DNA from: an uncultured Poribacteria bacterium
Lineage (GTDB): Bacteria; Poribacteria; WGA-4E; PCPOR2b
Assembly: GCA_958296125.1 (NCBI GenBank)
Contig: OY282444.1
Coordinates: 1,979,940 to 2,043,939 of the forward strand
Direction: 5' to 3'
Length of the DNA: 64,000 nucleotides
Positions 1-9,412 of this stretch are shown here, one piece after another. The translations under genes were made by a program, and so were the position numbers. The notes under the pieces are model-generated. The model was not told the origin of the DNA, searched no databases, and saw nothing but the letters and a program-made list of their open reading frames with translations. Position 1 is the first letter of the stretch, and the number at the start of each line of letters is the position of its first letter.

Positions 1-2096
1 CGGTTGACGACCCCAATGCAGGTCCCAATGTTAGTGAACGATTTCGCGAGATTTGGAATCTGGTGTTTATTCAATACAACCGAGATGCGGCGGGTAAACT
101 CCATCCCCTACCGGAGAAACATGTCGATACCGGCATGGGCTTTGAGCGGGTGGTTGCCATCCTGCAAGGTGTTGATTCCAACTATAAAACGGACGTGTTT
201 GGCCCGATCCTTGAGGAAATCTCTAACATCACCAATCGAGACTATTTTGACGACGACCGCGGGGTGCCACACCGTGTCATCGCAGATCACATTCGGTGCC
301 TTACGTTTGCCATCGGCGATGGTGTAATGCCTTCCAATGAAGGGCGCGGCTATGTCATCCGCCGCATCTTACGTCGTGCCGTTTTATATGGCAAACGGTT
401 GGGTGTGGAGGAACCGTTCATTTACAACCTCGTGGATAAAGTGATTGACTTGCTCGGCTCTGTTTTCCCCGATGTTCTGCCGCGTCAGGACTTTATTAAA
501 CGGATTATTCATGGCGAAGAGGGGCGGTTCCATCAGACCCTTGATCGTGGGTTGGAAATTCTCCGTGGTTCGCTTGATGAACTGGAAGCGCAGCATCAAT
601 CTATTCTGTCGGGGAATCGAGCGTTTGAACTGTATGACACTTTTGGATTCCCGCTAGACCTAACACAGATACTTGCGCGGGAACGCAACTTTACTGTTGA
701 TGAAAATGGGTTTGCCGTAAGTATGTCGCAACAGCGAGAGCGCAGTCGTGCGGACTGGAAAGCTGCCGGTGGTGGGGACAAAGGAGAGGCAATCTACGCG
801 AATATCCTCAAGGAATATGAGACTACCGCGTTTTTGGGGTATGACCGTTCTCATGCAGAAGCGGAAGTTATCGCTCTCATCCGAGGAGATGAATTGGCAT
901 CGGGCGCACATGAGGGCGAAGAAGTCTCCGTCATCCTGAATCAGACACCTTTTTACGGAGACTCCGGTGGTCAAGTCGGCGACATTGGCGTTATCGAAAG
1001 CGAAAATGCGAAACTAAAAGTTGTTGATACTGTAACCCCCGTTCCCAATCTATTCGTTCATAAATGCAAAGTGATTGAAGGAGAGATTACTCCACAGATG
1101 CCGGTAGAATCGAGGGTTGATGCTGAACGCCGTCAACACATAGCTGTCAGCCACACTGCCACGCATATCCTGCATCATGCTTTGCGCAACGTCCTCGGGA
1201 CGCATGTTGGTCAGGCGGGGTCACTCGTTGAGGCGGGGCGGTTACGCTTCGATTTCACGCACTATGAAGCCGTTGCCCCACAACACCTGCACGAAATAGA
1301 GGGCTATATTAACGACAAGGTCCGCCTGAATAACGATGTCGCAACCGAATATCTGCCGCTGCAGGCAGCAAAAGACCGGGGTGCCCTTGCCTTCTTCGGT
1401 GAAAAGTACGGCGAGATTGTGCGTTTTGTGCAAATTGGTGACTATAGCAAGGAGCTGTGTGGCGGGACCCATGTCCATGCAGCTGGTGAAATCGGACTTG
1501 TAAAGATTATCAGTGAGAGCAGCATTGCTGCCGGCGTGCGCCGTGTTGAGGCGTTGACCGGAGCTGCCGCTTATCAACACATCCGCTCCGAAGATGAGAC
1601 ACTGACTGCTATAGCGAATATGCTCAAGATTCCAAAGCAATTAACCCCTGAACGGGTTGAAGCACTTCTTCAAACCAATCGCGAGTTTGAACGACAGATT
1701 AACGCGCTTCAATCACAGATGGCGCAATCGCAGGTTACTGATTTAGTCAATAACGCTGCGACCATTGACGGTTTTCGTGTGATTGCCGCTGCCTTCAAAA
1801 ATACCGATCGGAACGGGCTTCGGCAACTTGTTGATGATTTGAAAAATCGCATTGGAACTGGTGTTGTCGTTCTTGCTTCGGCAACTGGTAACGATGTTGC
1901 GTTTGCTGCCGGTGTCACTTCAGATCTCGTGAAAACACGCGGCTTACAAGCTGGAAAGATTATCCAAGCTGTGACTCGTCTGGCTGATGGGCGCGGTGGC
2001 GGACGTTGTGAGCTTGCTCAAGGTGGAAGCAAAAACCCAAGCAAGATGAAAGAAGCAATTGATGCTGTCATGAAAATTGTGGCGGATCAAGCGTAA
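1..2096 (+). CDS. alaS: Alanine--tRNA ligase, 5' end outside window
   Basis: Charges tRNA-Ala with alanine and edits mischarged serine or glycine. The frame is open from the first bases of the window, so the start lies upstream; about 698 residues are visible against a usual length near 870, so much of the catalytic core is missing. Visible are the end of the aminoacylation domain (GMGFERV, then the tRNA-recognition helices around EGRGYVIRRILRRAV), the editing domain with its zinc-binding pair HTATH and CGGTH, and a C-terminal DHHA1-type C-Ala domain ending in GGGRCELAQGG. A short C5/G5 hairpin (about 2109-2128) follows the stop. Identification is secure. Confidence 0.97.
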   Translation, partial: VDDPNAGPNVSERFREIWNLVFIQYNRDAAGKLHPLPEKHVDTGMGFERVVAILQGVDSNYKTDVFGPILEEISNITNRDYFDDDRGVPHRVIADHIRCLTFAIGDGVMPSNEGRGYVIRRILRRAVLYGKRLGVEEPFIYNLVDKVIDLLGSVFPDVLPRQDFIKRIIHGEEGRFHQTLDRGLEILRGSLDELEAQHQSILSGNRAFELYDTFGFPLDLTQILARERNFTVDENGFAVSMSQQRERSRADWKAAGGGDKGEAIYANILKEYETTAFLGYDRSHAEAEVIALIRGDELASGAHEGEEVSVILNQTPFYGDSGGQVGDIGVIESENAKLKVVDTVTPVPNLFVHKCKVIEGEITPQMPVESRVDAERRQHIAVSHTATHILHHALRNVLGTHVGQAGSLVEAGRLRFDFTHYEAVAPQHLHEIEGYINDKVRLNNDVATEYLPLQAAKDRGALAFFGEKYGEIVRFVQIGDYSKELCGGTHVHAAGEIGLVKIISESSIAAGVRRVEALTGAAAYQHIRSEDETLTAIANMLKIPKQLTPERVEALLQTNREFERQINALQSQMAQSQVTDLVNNAATIDGFRVIAAAFKNTDRNGLRQLVDDLKNRIGTGVVVLASATGNDVAFAAGVTSDLVKTRGLQAGKIIQAVTRLADGRGGGRCELAQGGSKNPSKMKEAIDAVMKIVADQA

Positions 2097-2152
2097 ATAC
2101 CGGCTGAACCCCCTATGAAATTGGGGGAATATAGCTCCGTAAGGAATGAAAT

Positions 2153-2743
2153 ATGGATGCTTCGCTTTACTGGCAAATTCCTTTAGGTTTATTGTTATTA
2201 GCACTCGCTATTTCTGTTGTATGGTTGGCATCCCGGATTGGAACGACTCTAAAATCCGTGGAGAACCTGCTCGATAAAAGCGTTCCGAGTCTACTCAAAG
2301 CGACTGAGGACCTGGTAGGCATACATAAAGATGTGAGCATTTTACTCAAATCTGTGGATGGGACCGTTACGGAATTGAATCAAGAACTCCCGCAGTTGCT
2401 TGAGAATATCAATGGCATCACCGCTTCCATGCAGCAGATTAGCGAGGCGGAGATCCAACCGACAACCCATAATATCCAACAAATAACAGAAACGATAAAC
2501 CAAAACATTGCGAAAGTCGATGAACTAATCGCCACTGTCAGGGATTTTTCGCAGACAACAATCGAGCAGGCGGAATACTATCGCGATCAACTTTCTGTCC
2601 CTGTCAAAGACATTATCAGTGCATGGAGTGCGATTAAAGCCAGCTGGAAGGTATTCAGCCCGTCTCGAAAATCGCACACATCGGATTCAGAAGATACAAC
2701 TCAGAAGGAACAAAATGGGTATCAGAAGGAACAAAATGGGTAG
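2153..2743 (+). CDS. DUF948-like membrane-anchored helical protein
   Basis: A 196-residue protein with one N-terminal transmembrane helix (about residues 8-27) followed by a long heptad-rich region (LDKSVPSLLKATEDL, LNQELPQLLENINGI), the layout of DUF948/YtxG-type general-stress or envelope proteins. The role of that family is not established. The C-terminus ends in two copies of the hexapeptide QKEQNG produced by a 21-bp direct repeat at the stop codon. It sits directly upstream of two YtxH-like genes, and YtxG/YtxH neighbours are common in other bacteria, so the three probably belong together. Confidence 0.6.
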   Translation: MDASLYWQIPLGLLLLALAISVVWLASRIGTTLKSVENLLDKSVPSLLKATEDLVGIHKDVSILLKSVDGTVTELNQELPQLLENINGITASMQQISEAEIQPTTHNIQQITETINQNIAKVDELIATVRDFSQTTIEQAEYYRDQLSVPVKDIISAWSAIKASWKVFSPSRKSHTSDSEDTTQKEQNGYQKEQNG

Positions 2744-2813
2744 ATCGTCGTTTTATAGCGTTTGCTCAGAAGGTTCGTGTGTCACTGAGCCCATGAGAGC
2801 AAAAAAAATGATG

Positions 2814-3725
2814 AATGATAGACCATCAGCTTCTCACGCGTCAGATTCACCGACCAGTTATTATTGAAAAAATCGTAAAAAGGGGCGTAAGCGCACGCTT
2901 AAATACTTAACTATAACTAAGGAGATGATTCAGATGGATGGCGAAAAACAATGCAATGGGCTTGTTGTACTTTTGGTATTTTTTCTGGGAGGCTTAGTCG
3001 GCTCACTTCTCGGTTTACTCTTTGCCCCCATGACCGGCAGAAAGACACGGAAGAGGATTCGCGATGCTTCCACGGATGTCAAAGCTCGGACCATCAACAC
3101 CGCCCACAGAGCAAGAAACGTGACAACTGAAAAGGTAACCGACTTGGTCGATAAGGGGAAAACACGAGTTGACGACGCGACGGAGAGTGTGAGAGCCGCT
3201 GTCGAGGCTGGGAAAACCGCTTTCGTCGAAAAGAAGTCTGAACTGACGAATATCATCTCGCCTGATAAATGATAGACCATCAGCTTCTCACGCGTCAGAT
3301 TCACCGAACCAGTTATTATTGAAAAAATCGTAAAAAGGGGCGTAAGCGCACGCCTAAATACTTAACTATAACTAAGGAGATGATTCAAATGGATGGCGAA
3401 AAACAAGGCAATGGGCTTGTTGTACTTTTGGCATTTTTTCTGGGAGGCTTAGTCGGCTCACTTCTCGGTTTACTCTTTGCCCCCATGACCGGTAGAAAGA
3501 CGCGGGAGAGGATTCGCGAGGCTTCCACGGATGTCAAAGATCGGACCATCAACACCGCCCACAAAGCAAGAAACGTAACAACTGAAAAGGTAACCGACTT
3601 GGTCGATAAGGGGAAAACACGAGTTGACGACGCGACGGAGAGTGTGAGAGCCGCTGTCGAGGCTGGGAAAACCGCTTTCGTCGAAAAGAAGTCTGAACTG
3701 ACGAATATCATCTCGCCTGATAGCA
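2814..3725 (+). repeat. Tandem duplication, two units of about 454 bp
   Basis: Two head-to-tail copies (about 2814-3267 and 3268-3725) each contain the same upstream segment, the same AAGGAG ribosome-binding site and the same YtxH-like gene. They differ by a 1-base indel in the leader and a few substitutions. The junction lies at the last codons of the first gene, where TGATAAATGATAG gives an early stop. Confidence 0.9.
2934..3272 (+). CDS. YtxH-like protein, copy 1
   Basis: A 112-residue protein with a glycine-rich hydrophobic N-terminus (about residues 9-31, LVVLLVFFLGGLVGSLLG) followed by APMTGRKTRKRI, the hallmark of YtxH-type proteins, then an amphipathic charged helix. Probably membrane-associated; the molecular role of the family is unknown. 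The ATG at 2934 is preferred because AAGGAG (2919-2924) lies 9 nt upstream; the ATG at 2925 touches that site. It differs from copy 2 at six positions (C7, V15, K40, D44, A51, R59) and lacks the acidic tail of copy 2 because the duplication junction introduces a stop. Confidence 0.75.
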   Translation: MDGEKQCNGLVVLLVFFLGGLVGSLLGLLFAPMTGRKTRKRIRDASTDVKARTINTAHRARNVTTEKVTDLVDKGKTRVDDATESVRAAVEAGKTAFVEKKSELTNIISPDK

Positions 3726-3769
3726 GTGAGGACGCTCCCGACCCCGAGTCCGAGGAAACGGTTAGCTAA
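3389..3769 (+). CDS. YtxH-like protein, copy 2 (full length)
   Basis: A 126-residue paralog of the preceding gene with the same hydrophobic N-terminus, the APMTGRKTRERI segment and the helical region. It continues past the point where copy 1 stops, adding an acidic tail (SSEDAPDPESEETVS), so this copy most likely has the ancestral 3' end. AAGGAG lies 9 nt before the ATG, as in copy 1. An inverted repeat follows (3792-3836). Possible stress or envelope role by analogy with Bacillus YtxH; no function can be read from the sequence. Confidence 0.75.
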   Translation: MDGEKQGNGLVVLLAFFLGGLVGSLLGLLFAPMTGRKTRERIREASTDVKDRTINTAHKARNVTTEKVTDLVDKGKTRVDDATESVRAAVEAGKTAFVEKKSELTNIISPDSSEDAPDPESEETVS

Positions 3770-3791
3770 AATTCACACACTGCACAACAGT

Positions 3792-3836
3792 AAGGACAGG
3801 TTTGAAATCTGCTTTTATACAGTTTGAAACCTATCC
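3792..3836 (+). terminator. Inverted repeat after YtxH genes, possible terminator
   Basis: The arms GGACAGGTTTGAAA and TTTGAAACCTATCC can pair with a few mismatches around a T-rich loop. There is no clean T-run after the stem, so termination is only possible. Confidence 0.35.
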
Positions 3837-3901
3837 CGATACAGAAACCATAAGTGAAAACACCAGATGCTTGTGGTTTCTTTATCTGGAGCAAATGTTA
3901 T

Positions 3902-4657
3902 ATGAACCTCGACCGATTACGCGTGCTCTTGGAAGATGTTAAACGCGGTGAAGTTAACGTTGAAGAGGCTATACAATCTTTACGTCACCTGCCATTTGAA
4001 GACCTTGGGTTTTCTAAAGTTGACCACCATCGACAACTACGCAAAGGTTTCCCGGAAGTGATTTTTTGTCAAGGGAAAACGGTCAATCAGGTGAAGGAGA
4101 TTAGCAAACGCATTCTCGCCGCCGGTCATCTCCTCCTTGCTACCCGTGCCACCCCAGAAATTCATGAAGCATTGGCCTCCCTCAATTCAGCGGCGCGTTT
4201 CAATGAACTGGGACGTACTATCACGGTTGGGCAGCCTTCCGGCGAACTGCATGATGGCATATTGGTCGTATCTGCTGGCACGTCCGACATCCCTGTGGCT
4301 GAGGAGGCAGTGGAGACCGCACAAATTATGGGCAACCGTGTGGAGAGGTTGTATGATGTCGGCGTTGCTGGCTTGCACCGACTACTCAATAATCATGAGC
4401 AGCTGATCCAAGCCCGTGTCCTCGTCGTCGTGGCAGGCATGGAGGGGGCGTTAGCAAGTGTTGTCGGTGGGTTGGTGGATAAACCTGTCATTGCTGTGCC
4501 GACAAGTATCGGCTATGGAGCTAGCTTCGGCGGCGTTGCAGCCTTGTTGAGCATGCTAAATAGTTGTGCTTCGGGCGTGACTGCTGTTAACATCGACAAC
4601 GGGTTTGGAGGGGGCTATAGCGCGTCATTGATCAATCAACTCTATGTATCGAAATAG
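3902..4657 (+). CDS. larB: LarB-like AIR-carboxylase-fold protein
   Basis: LarB carboxylates and hydrolyses nicotinic acid adenine dinucleotide in synthesis of the nickel-pincer cofactor of lactate racemase-type enzymes. This 251-residue protein begins with the typical [20 protein letters not shown] helix and ends with the glycine-rich PurE-like core ([29 protein letters not shown]). The ATG at 3902 has TGGAG 10 nt upstream and gives the usual family N-terminus; the longer GTG frame from 3854 is unsupported. The partners larC and larE are not in this window, so the cofactor pathway cannot be confirmed here. Confidence 0.85.
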   Translation: MNLDRLRVLLEDVKRGEVNVEEAIQSLRHLPFEDLGFSKVDHHRQLRKGFPEVIFCQGKTVNQVKEISKRILAAGHLLLATRATPEIHEALASLNSAARFNELGRTITVGQPSGELHDGILVVSAGTSDIPVAEEAVETAQIMGNRVERLYDVGVAGLHRLLNNHEQLIQARVLVVVAGMEGALASVVGGLVDKPVIAVPTSIGYGASFGGVAALLSMLNSCASGVTAVNIDNGFGGGYSASLINQLYVSK

Positions 4658-4790
4658 GTGGCGTGCAAAATGTTTGGGACAATAACCAGCTTCACTCTTC
4701 ACCTATGTGAGCGTGCAAAATAATGTGGGTGTCGGTTAAGGGCGAATTTTTATCCTACAGATGGGATGTAACAGCTGACCCTAACGCATT

Positions 4791-5054
4791 ATGGAACTTC
4801 ACCTAATCCGCCATGAACAGTCGACCAACAACGGTGGATTGCCTCACGTCGCAGACCCACCACTGTCAAATCTGGGCCAACAACAGGCGCACCATTGAGA
4901 TTTTGGGGCATTTTTTAGCCTACCGCCCAATGATGATCCAGACCGCTTTGCCCACCATAACGCAGCAATCAGTAAAATCCGAAGAACCGCACAAGGAACT
5001 CAATTGCGTTATTTGGACCGAATTTGCCATCTCCCCAAAGAGATGATTACGTAG
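4791..5054 (+). pseudogene. Histidine-phosphatase remnant (phosphoglycerate-mutase family)
   Basis: Reading from the ATG at 4791 gives MELHLIRHEQSTNN, the N-terminus of the histidine phosphatase superfamily (normally RHG, here RHE), then PPLSNLGQQQAHH and a TGA stop at 4896. The same frame resumes with DDPDRFAHHNAAISKI and LDRICHLPKEMIT, the usual C-terminus of these enzymes, ending at TAG 5052-5054. About 87 codons remain of a protein that should have well over 200, so the middle, including the second catalytic histidine region, is deleted. The rest of the 4658-5245 gap holds no gene that I can recognise. Confidence 0.75.
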
Positions 5055-5245
5055 TAAACCTCTTTCACCTACACGATTTCGCCCGCATATCTTCACTCAT
5101 CACTCGTCGCGTATTTGGAAATGCCATGTCAGTACCACTTCTCAAAAATACAGCGATGTTTCCATATTGTACATTGAAGGAAGGTGAATCCCAATAATGT
5201 CCAAAACAATAACAATAGATTCGACCAAGTTAAGATGGAAAATCA

Positions 5246-6901
5246 ATGACGATAAGAATTCATTATGAGACTGTATTAGTGGTAGTAGAAGCATTTGCCG
5301 CACAGGCCCTGCGATTGCAGGTCTTAGATCCATCAGAGCGCGATTATGGCGGATTCCGTTGTCCAGAGCACTGGATATGCGAACCACTGGCAGCGGCAAA
5401 CACACTTGCATCGCTAGCGGTGCTCTATCTGACACCAGATTCTCAATATTATCACAATTCAGAATTGTCCGATCGGCTGCATTTGGCGATGCGGTTTCTC
5501 ACCTATTCTCAGCGTCTAGACGGGACACTTGACGGATACTCTCGCGGTGATATACGCGCAACTCCCACGATGGCGGAGGCTGCACATGCGCTCTTGCGGA
5601 CGTACCGATGGATTTCTCGTGAAAGTCAACACCAAGCCCTGCTGCAACGGATTGAGGATTTTCTCCGCAAAGGCGTAGAAGCGATTAAGAACAAGCCGGT
5701 TTTTACTTCGCATGATTGCTGGGTTGCTGCAGCCGCGCTTGTCGAATTTGACAAGCAGTTTGGAGATGGTGCTGCTGTAGGGAGAGCGGAAAGCTATTTA
5801 CAAGAAGGTATCGACATCAACAGTGAGGGCGTTTACAGCGATCGGAGCCCCGTTTATAGCATGTTATCCAATGCAATGTTGTTCAGTCTCGCCGAAAAGT
5901 TGAATCGGCCTGCTCTGCTAGAGTCTGTTCGGCGCAGCCTCAATTTTCTGCTTTATACGTTCCACCCCAACGGTGAAACAGCGACTGAATTTTCTGATCA
6001 CAAGGGCAGAGAGAACGGCCTGCCCGTAGGCTATAGTGTCTGGAAAAATATGTCGATCATCGATCACAATGGTTACTATGCAACTGCGGCCGATTTAACG
6101 CTAGCATCCTACCTTCGTCGCGTCGACAACGGTCTTATCCGTCCGAACCTTAACCACCCCAACCGATACTTCAAACAGGAAGGTGTCTCCCGTTTCTTTA
6201 TGACCGCCGATATCGGTGAACTGCTGGCGATTGAATCCGAGCGGAACAACGACTGGATTACCCGGCTCCCGCTACCGCGTCAGTATGAAAAGAGGTGCCC
6301 GCAGTCGAACATCGCACGCATTCGAGGCGATCGAATGAGTTTGACAGTCATTGGTGATAAGCAGATCTTGTTTGCTCTCCGAAATGGAGAAGCGATTATC
6401 GACGGTTTCCGTATTAAATATATCTACTACGGTTTTCGAGATTATGAGCCGACAGGATTGACGGTCGATGGAAGGCAGTATCTCACCCAAAATAAAGTTA
6501 TCCAATATGTGTACAAACCCACATCGACAAGGCGGGAAGTAATTCCGTTGAATCTTCGGATTTTTACAGAGATTGAACCGATTTCGGATGGCTTGGAGCT
6601 TCGTATCATAACAGAAGGGGAAGCGCGGATTCCACTTCAGCTTGAATTCGGACTGCGGAAAGAAGGAAGTTTATATATCGGTGAGATGGCGCATGACTTG
6701 TCCCAGACCGATGTTGTGTTTCTCGACAAGGAGCCAGCACGGATTGTCAACGGGACAGATGAGATTGAGATTAATGGGGGTGGGACTGTGCACCGGATCC
6801 ATAGCTTTGATGATGATTGGACGATGAACCACGAAACGGCGCGATTGCTGATTACCCCCATAACCCCTTACGAGGGCGTAATCCGACTGACGTGCCGTTA
6901 G
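5246..6901 (+). CDS. Unrecognised 551-aa protein, helical toroid-like N-terminal half
   Basis: I do not recognise the family with certainty. The N-terminal half is rich in paired helices (FAAQALRLQVLD, LAAANTLASLAVLYL, TMAEAAHALLRTYRWI, WVAAAALVEFD), a pattern seen in (alpha/alpha) toroid enzymes such as polysaccharide lyases and heparinase II/III-like proteins. The C-terminal half (from about residue 340) looks beta-rich, with many short hydrophobic strands (YIYYGFRDYEPTGLTVDG). No signal peptide is evident, so a cytoplasmic location is likely. Its stop codon overlaps that of the convergent glycosyltransferase gene in the sequence TTAG. A carbohydrate-acting role is only a guess. Confidence 0.6.
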   Translation: MTIRIHYETVLVVVEAFAAQALRLQVLDPSERDYGGFRCPEHWICEPLAAANTLASLAVLYLTPDSQYYHNSELSDRLHLAMRFLTYSQRLDGTLDGYSRGDIRATPTMAEAAHALLRTYRWISRESQHQALLQRIEDFLRKGVEAIKNKPVFTSHDCWVAAAALVEFDKQFGDGAAVGRAESYLQEGIDINSEGVYSDRSPVYSMLSNAMLFSLAEKLNRPALLESVRRSLNFLLYTFHPNGETATEFSDHKGRENGLPVGYSVWKNMSIIDHNGYYATAADLTLASYLRRVDNGLIRPNLNHPNRYFKQEGVSRFFMTADIGELLAIESERNNDWITRLPLPRQYEKRCPQSNIARIRGDRMSLTVIGDKQILFALRNGEAIIDGFRIKYIYYGFRDYEPTGLTVDGRQYLTQNKVIQYVYKPTSTRREVIPLNLRIFTEIEPISDGLELRIITEGEARIPLQLEFGLRKEGSLYIGEMAHDLSQTDVVFLDKEPARIVNGTDEIEINGGGTVHRIHSFDDDWTMNHETARLLITPITPYEGVIRLTCR

Positions 6902-8142
6902 CGCGAAACTGGCAAAGAAACCGTTTTACACTTTATTATTTCTGTATTGGTAATGCTCTCCTTGTTTAACCGCTTGTTTTCTCCACCCCCATTCATCAGA
7001 TATTTTTTACATGCCTTGAGGACTTCGCCGACTTGTATTGTATGCATGCAGGGCGAAGTTCCGTCAGAAAGTGCGGAGCAACCGTACTCAAAACCGAGAT
7101 TGAGGCACGGGCTGCACGGCAAAGCCACATGAAGAATTGTGTGATGCTTCCCCCAGGGGCCCCATTGCGAGAGATTTGTCGGTCCATGTAGCGCAACAAC
7201 CGGCGTGCCAGCGGCGGCAGCGAGGTGCATAGGCCCACAGTTTCCACAAATGACACAGTCAGCATTGGCAAACAACGCAGCTAGTTGATTGATTTGGGTT
7301 TTGCCGGCTGCGACCACGCAAAATGACCGGGTTTGTGAAGCGATTTGCTGCGAAAGTTCAACCTCTGATGGAGCACCCGTCAAGATAATTTGTGCGTGAT
7401 AGCGTTCGGCAAGCGCATCAGCAAGCAACACAAATCTATCGTGGGGCCACCGTCGTCTCGGTTCACCACGCCTGCCCGCTTCTGGATGAATGGCAACAAC
7501 TGGCCTGTTCGGATCTATACCCATCTCATTGAAGAACTCCCTCGCCCAATCCCAGTCTTCCTTTTTCAACCACACCTCCAGATCTGTTTCGTTAATCGGA
7601 CACTCCAACACCTTCGCTATCTTTAGAAAATTGACTACCTCGTGTTGGCCCGGCACATGCTCGACGACATCGGTAAAAAGGTAGTGTCGATGTTGCTCCC
7701 TCGAGCGAAATCCGACTCTTCTCGATGCACCGCTCCCGTAAGCGATTAATGCACTGAGCCGTGGCCAATGTTCAAAGTCAATTCCCCAATCAAATCTTTG
7801 ACGGCGCAACGCCACGATAAACGCAATCAGCTTCCGCGGCGATTTCATCAGTTCTTCTAAGCGACACGGAATGTATTGATCGATATAAGGGCAGCCTTCC
7901 AAATATTGTAGGTTGATAGACGACGCAACCATCGCCAAGTGTGCATTCGGAAAGCGACCCCGAATTGCCCGGATCGTTGGAATTGTCAGGATGGTATCGC
8001 CAATCGCAGACAGTTGGATGAGCAAAATCCGCTGCGGATCGCGATGTGCAACAGCCTCGCGGGATTGAAATACGCCGATCAGGAAGCAAAGAAGGCTGCC
8101 GATGTAACGATCTAAAATCTTTTGTAGTATGTTTGGATGCAT
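6898..8142 (-). CDS. Glycosyltransferase family 9, heptosyltransferase-like
   Basis: Members transfer heptose or related sugars from ADP-sugars during assembly of lipopolysaccharide core or other surface glycans. The 414-residue sequence has the GT-B N-terminal signature RILLIQLSAIGDTILTIPTI, then a C-terminal donor-binding domain with NADCVICGNCGPMHLAAAAG and PVVALHGPTN, both typical of WaaC/WaaF/RfaF-type enzymes. A cysteine-rich segment near the end (CSPCLNLGFEYGC) also occurs in this family. It is about 60 residues longer than minimal family members, at both ends. It stands alone between convergent and unrelated genes, so the acceptor cannot be inferred. Confidence 0.85.
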   Translation of the reverse strand: MHPNILQKILDRYIGSLLCFLIGVFQSREAVAHRDPQRILLIQLSAIGDTILTIPTIRAIRGRFPNAHLAMVASSINLQYLEGCPYIDQYIPCRLEELMKSPRKLIAFIVALRRQRFDWGIDFEHWPRLSALIAYGSGASRRVGFRSREQHRHYLFTDVVEHVPGQHEVVNFLKIAKVLECPINETDLEVWLKKEDWDWAREFFNEMGIDPNRPVVAIHPEAGRRGEPRRRWPHDRFVLLADALAERYHAQIILTGAPSEVELSQQIASQTRSFCVVAAGKTQINQLAALFANADCVICGNCGPMHLAAAAGTPVVALHGPTNLSQWGPWGKHHTILHVALPCSPCLNLGFEYGCSALSDGTSPCMHTIQVGEVLKACKKYLMNGGGENKRLNKESITNTEIIKCKTVSLPVSR

Positions 8143-8344
8143 TGATTCTCGCTCCGAGGTTTTGCGCCAGTTAGTGCATATAGACTTGAATCGCCTAAAC
8201 CGTTTTGGGCATTAGAAAGATTCTAGGGTTGCGGAAAACAGTGGTGTAGGTTGGGTTGAATGGTTAAAACCGACTCCCTATCAATGGCAATAGCAGTGTT
8301 ATCTTTCAACAACACGGTCTTATAGATAGAGTGAACTCCAAGTG

Positions 8345-9412
8345 CTACACAAGATTATTCACTGTGGCTGAATCAAGCTGCGGGATGAGATGCAGCAGCA
8401 GGTCTAGCGTCGCTCGGTAATCGTCGATATTGATGATAGACACGTGGCTATGGACATAACGAGCTGGCACTCCCAGTACGATTGATGGCACGCCACGCCC
8501 GACCTGGTGGATCGCCCCGGCATCTGTCCCCCCGGAAGTACGCACAGCAATCTGATGTGGAATCTGGTGCGCGGTTGCAGTTTCAATGGTAAGTTCTGCC
8601 AAACGTGGATTAGCAATCATCGAGGGGTCGTACAGCCGAATCTGCACACCGCCGCCCAGCTTTCCCTGCAAGGTATCGCTGCTAGCACCCGGCAAATCGT
8701 CTGCGGGCGGTCCTTCCAGCACAATCGCTACATCCGGCTCCACTGCAGCGGCAACTGTTCGGGCACCGCGCAGTCCGACCTCCTCTTGCACACTACCTGT
8801 GCCGATAACTGTGTTTGGGTGATCACCGAGTTGTTGGAGGGTTTCGATAGCTAAGCCTACACCAACGCGATTATCAAATGCCTTCGCAGAAAACAACTTG
8901 GGGTTTCTCATGGGCATGAACGGGCCATAAGGAACGATTGGGCAACCAGGTTTCACCCCATACTCTTCCATTGCCTGTTCAGCACTGTCTGCCCCAATAT
9001 CGATGTACAGGTCCTTAATATCCATCACCTGATCACGCGAACCAGTGCTTAAAAGATGGGGAGGTGTAGACCCAATCACGCCAGAAACTTTGCCTTGTTT
9101 GGTCAAAATATTGACCCGTTGTGCAAGCAATGTATGCGCCCACCATCCGCCGACTGTGAGAAATTTGACATATCCCGCGCCTGTCAGGCTCTGAACGATA
9201 AATCCGACTTCATCCATGTGTGAATCGAGCAGGATGCGCGGTTTTTCAGTCTCTCCAGTCTTTGTGCAAAAGATACTTCCCAATCGATCCTTTTGGATAA
9301 CTCCAACCCCTTCCAAGCGTGAATGGAAGATTTCCCTGACCTCCTCTTCGTGTCCGGGGATGGCATCGGCTTGAGTGAGTTCTATAAGTAGTTCAATGGA
9401 TGCTTGGTTCAT
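8345..9412 (-). CDS. M42-family metallo-aminopeptidase
   Basis: M42 enzymes are di-metal cytosolic aminopeptidases forming tetrahedral dodecamers that trim short peptides. All ligands are visible: DSHMDEVGF (first His and Asp), AFDNRVG (bridging Asp), QEEVGLRG (catalytic Glu-Glu), LEGPPADD and the final HSHVS histidine. Length (355 residues) is normal. The ATG at 9412 is chosen over the GTG at 9415 because an AAAGGGA site lies just upstream. The start overlaps the 3' end of the gamma-glutamylcyclotransferase-like gene by 20 bp, which implies translational coupling in a two-gene operon possibly concerned with peptide turnover. Confidence 0.92.
   Translation of the reverse strand: MNQASIELLIELTQADAIPGHEEEVREIFHSRLEGVGVIQKDRLGSIFCTKTGETEKPRILLDSHMDEVGFIVQSLTGAGYVKFLTVGGWWAHTLLAQRVNILTKQGKVSGVIGSTPPHLLSTGSRDQVMDIKDLYIDIGADSAEQAMEEYGVKPGCPIVPYGPFMPMRNPKLFSAKAFDNRVGVGLAIETLQQLGDHPNTVIGTGSVQEEVGLRGARTVAAAVEPDVAIVLEGPPADDLPGASSDTLQGKLGGGVQIRLYDPSMIANPRLAELTIETATAHQIPHQIAVRTSGGTDAGAIHQVGRGVPSIVLGVPARYVHSHVSIINIDDYRATLDLLLHLIPQLDSATVNNLV

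Noticed and set aside
3854-3901. Upstream GTG extension of larB
   Set aside because: No ribosome site, and the family N-terminus begins at the ATG at 3902.
4663-4733. Pair of GCGTGCAAAAT direct repeats after larB
   Set aside because: Short and imperfect, with no structure suggesting a regulatory site or element.
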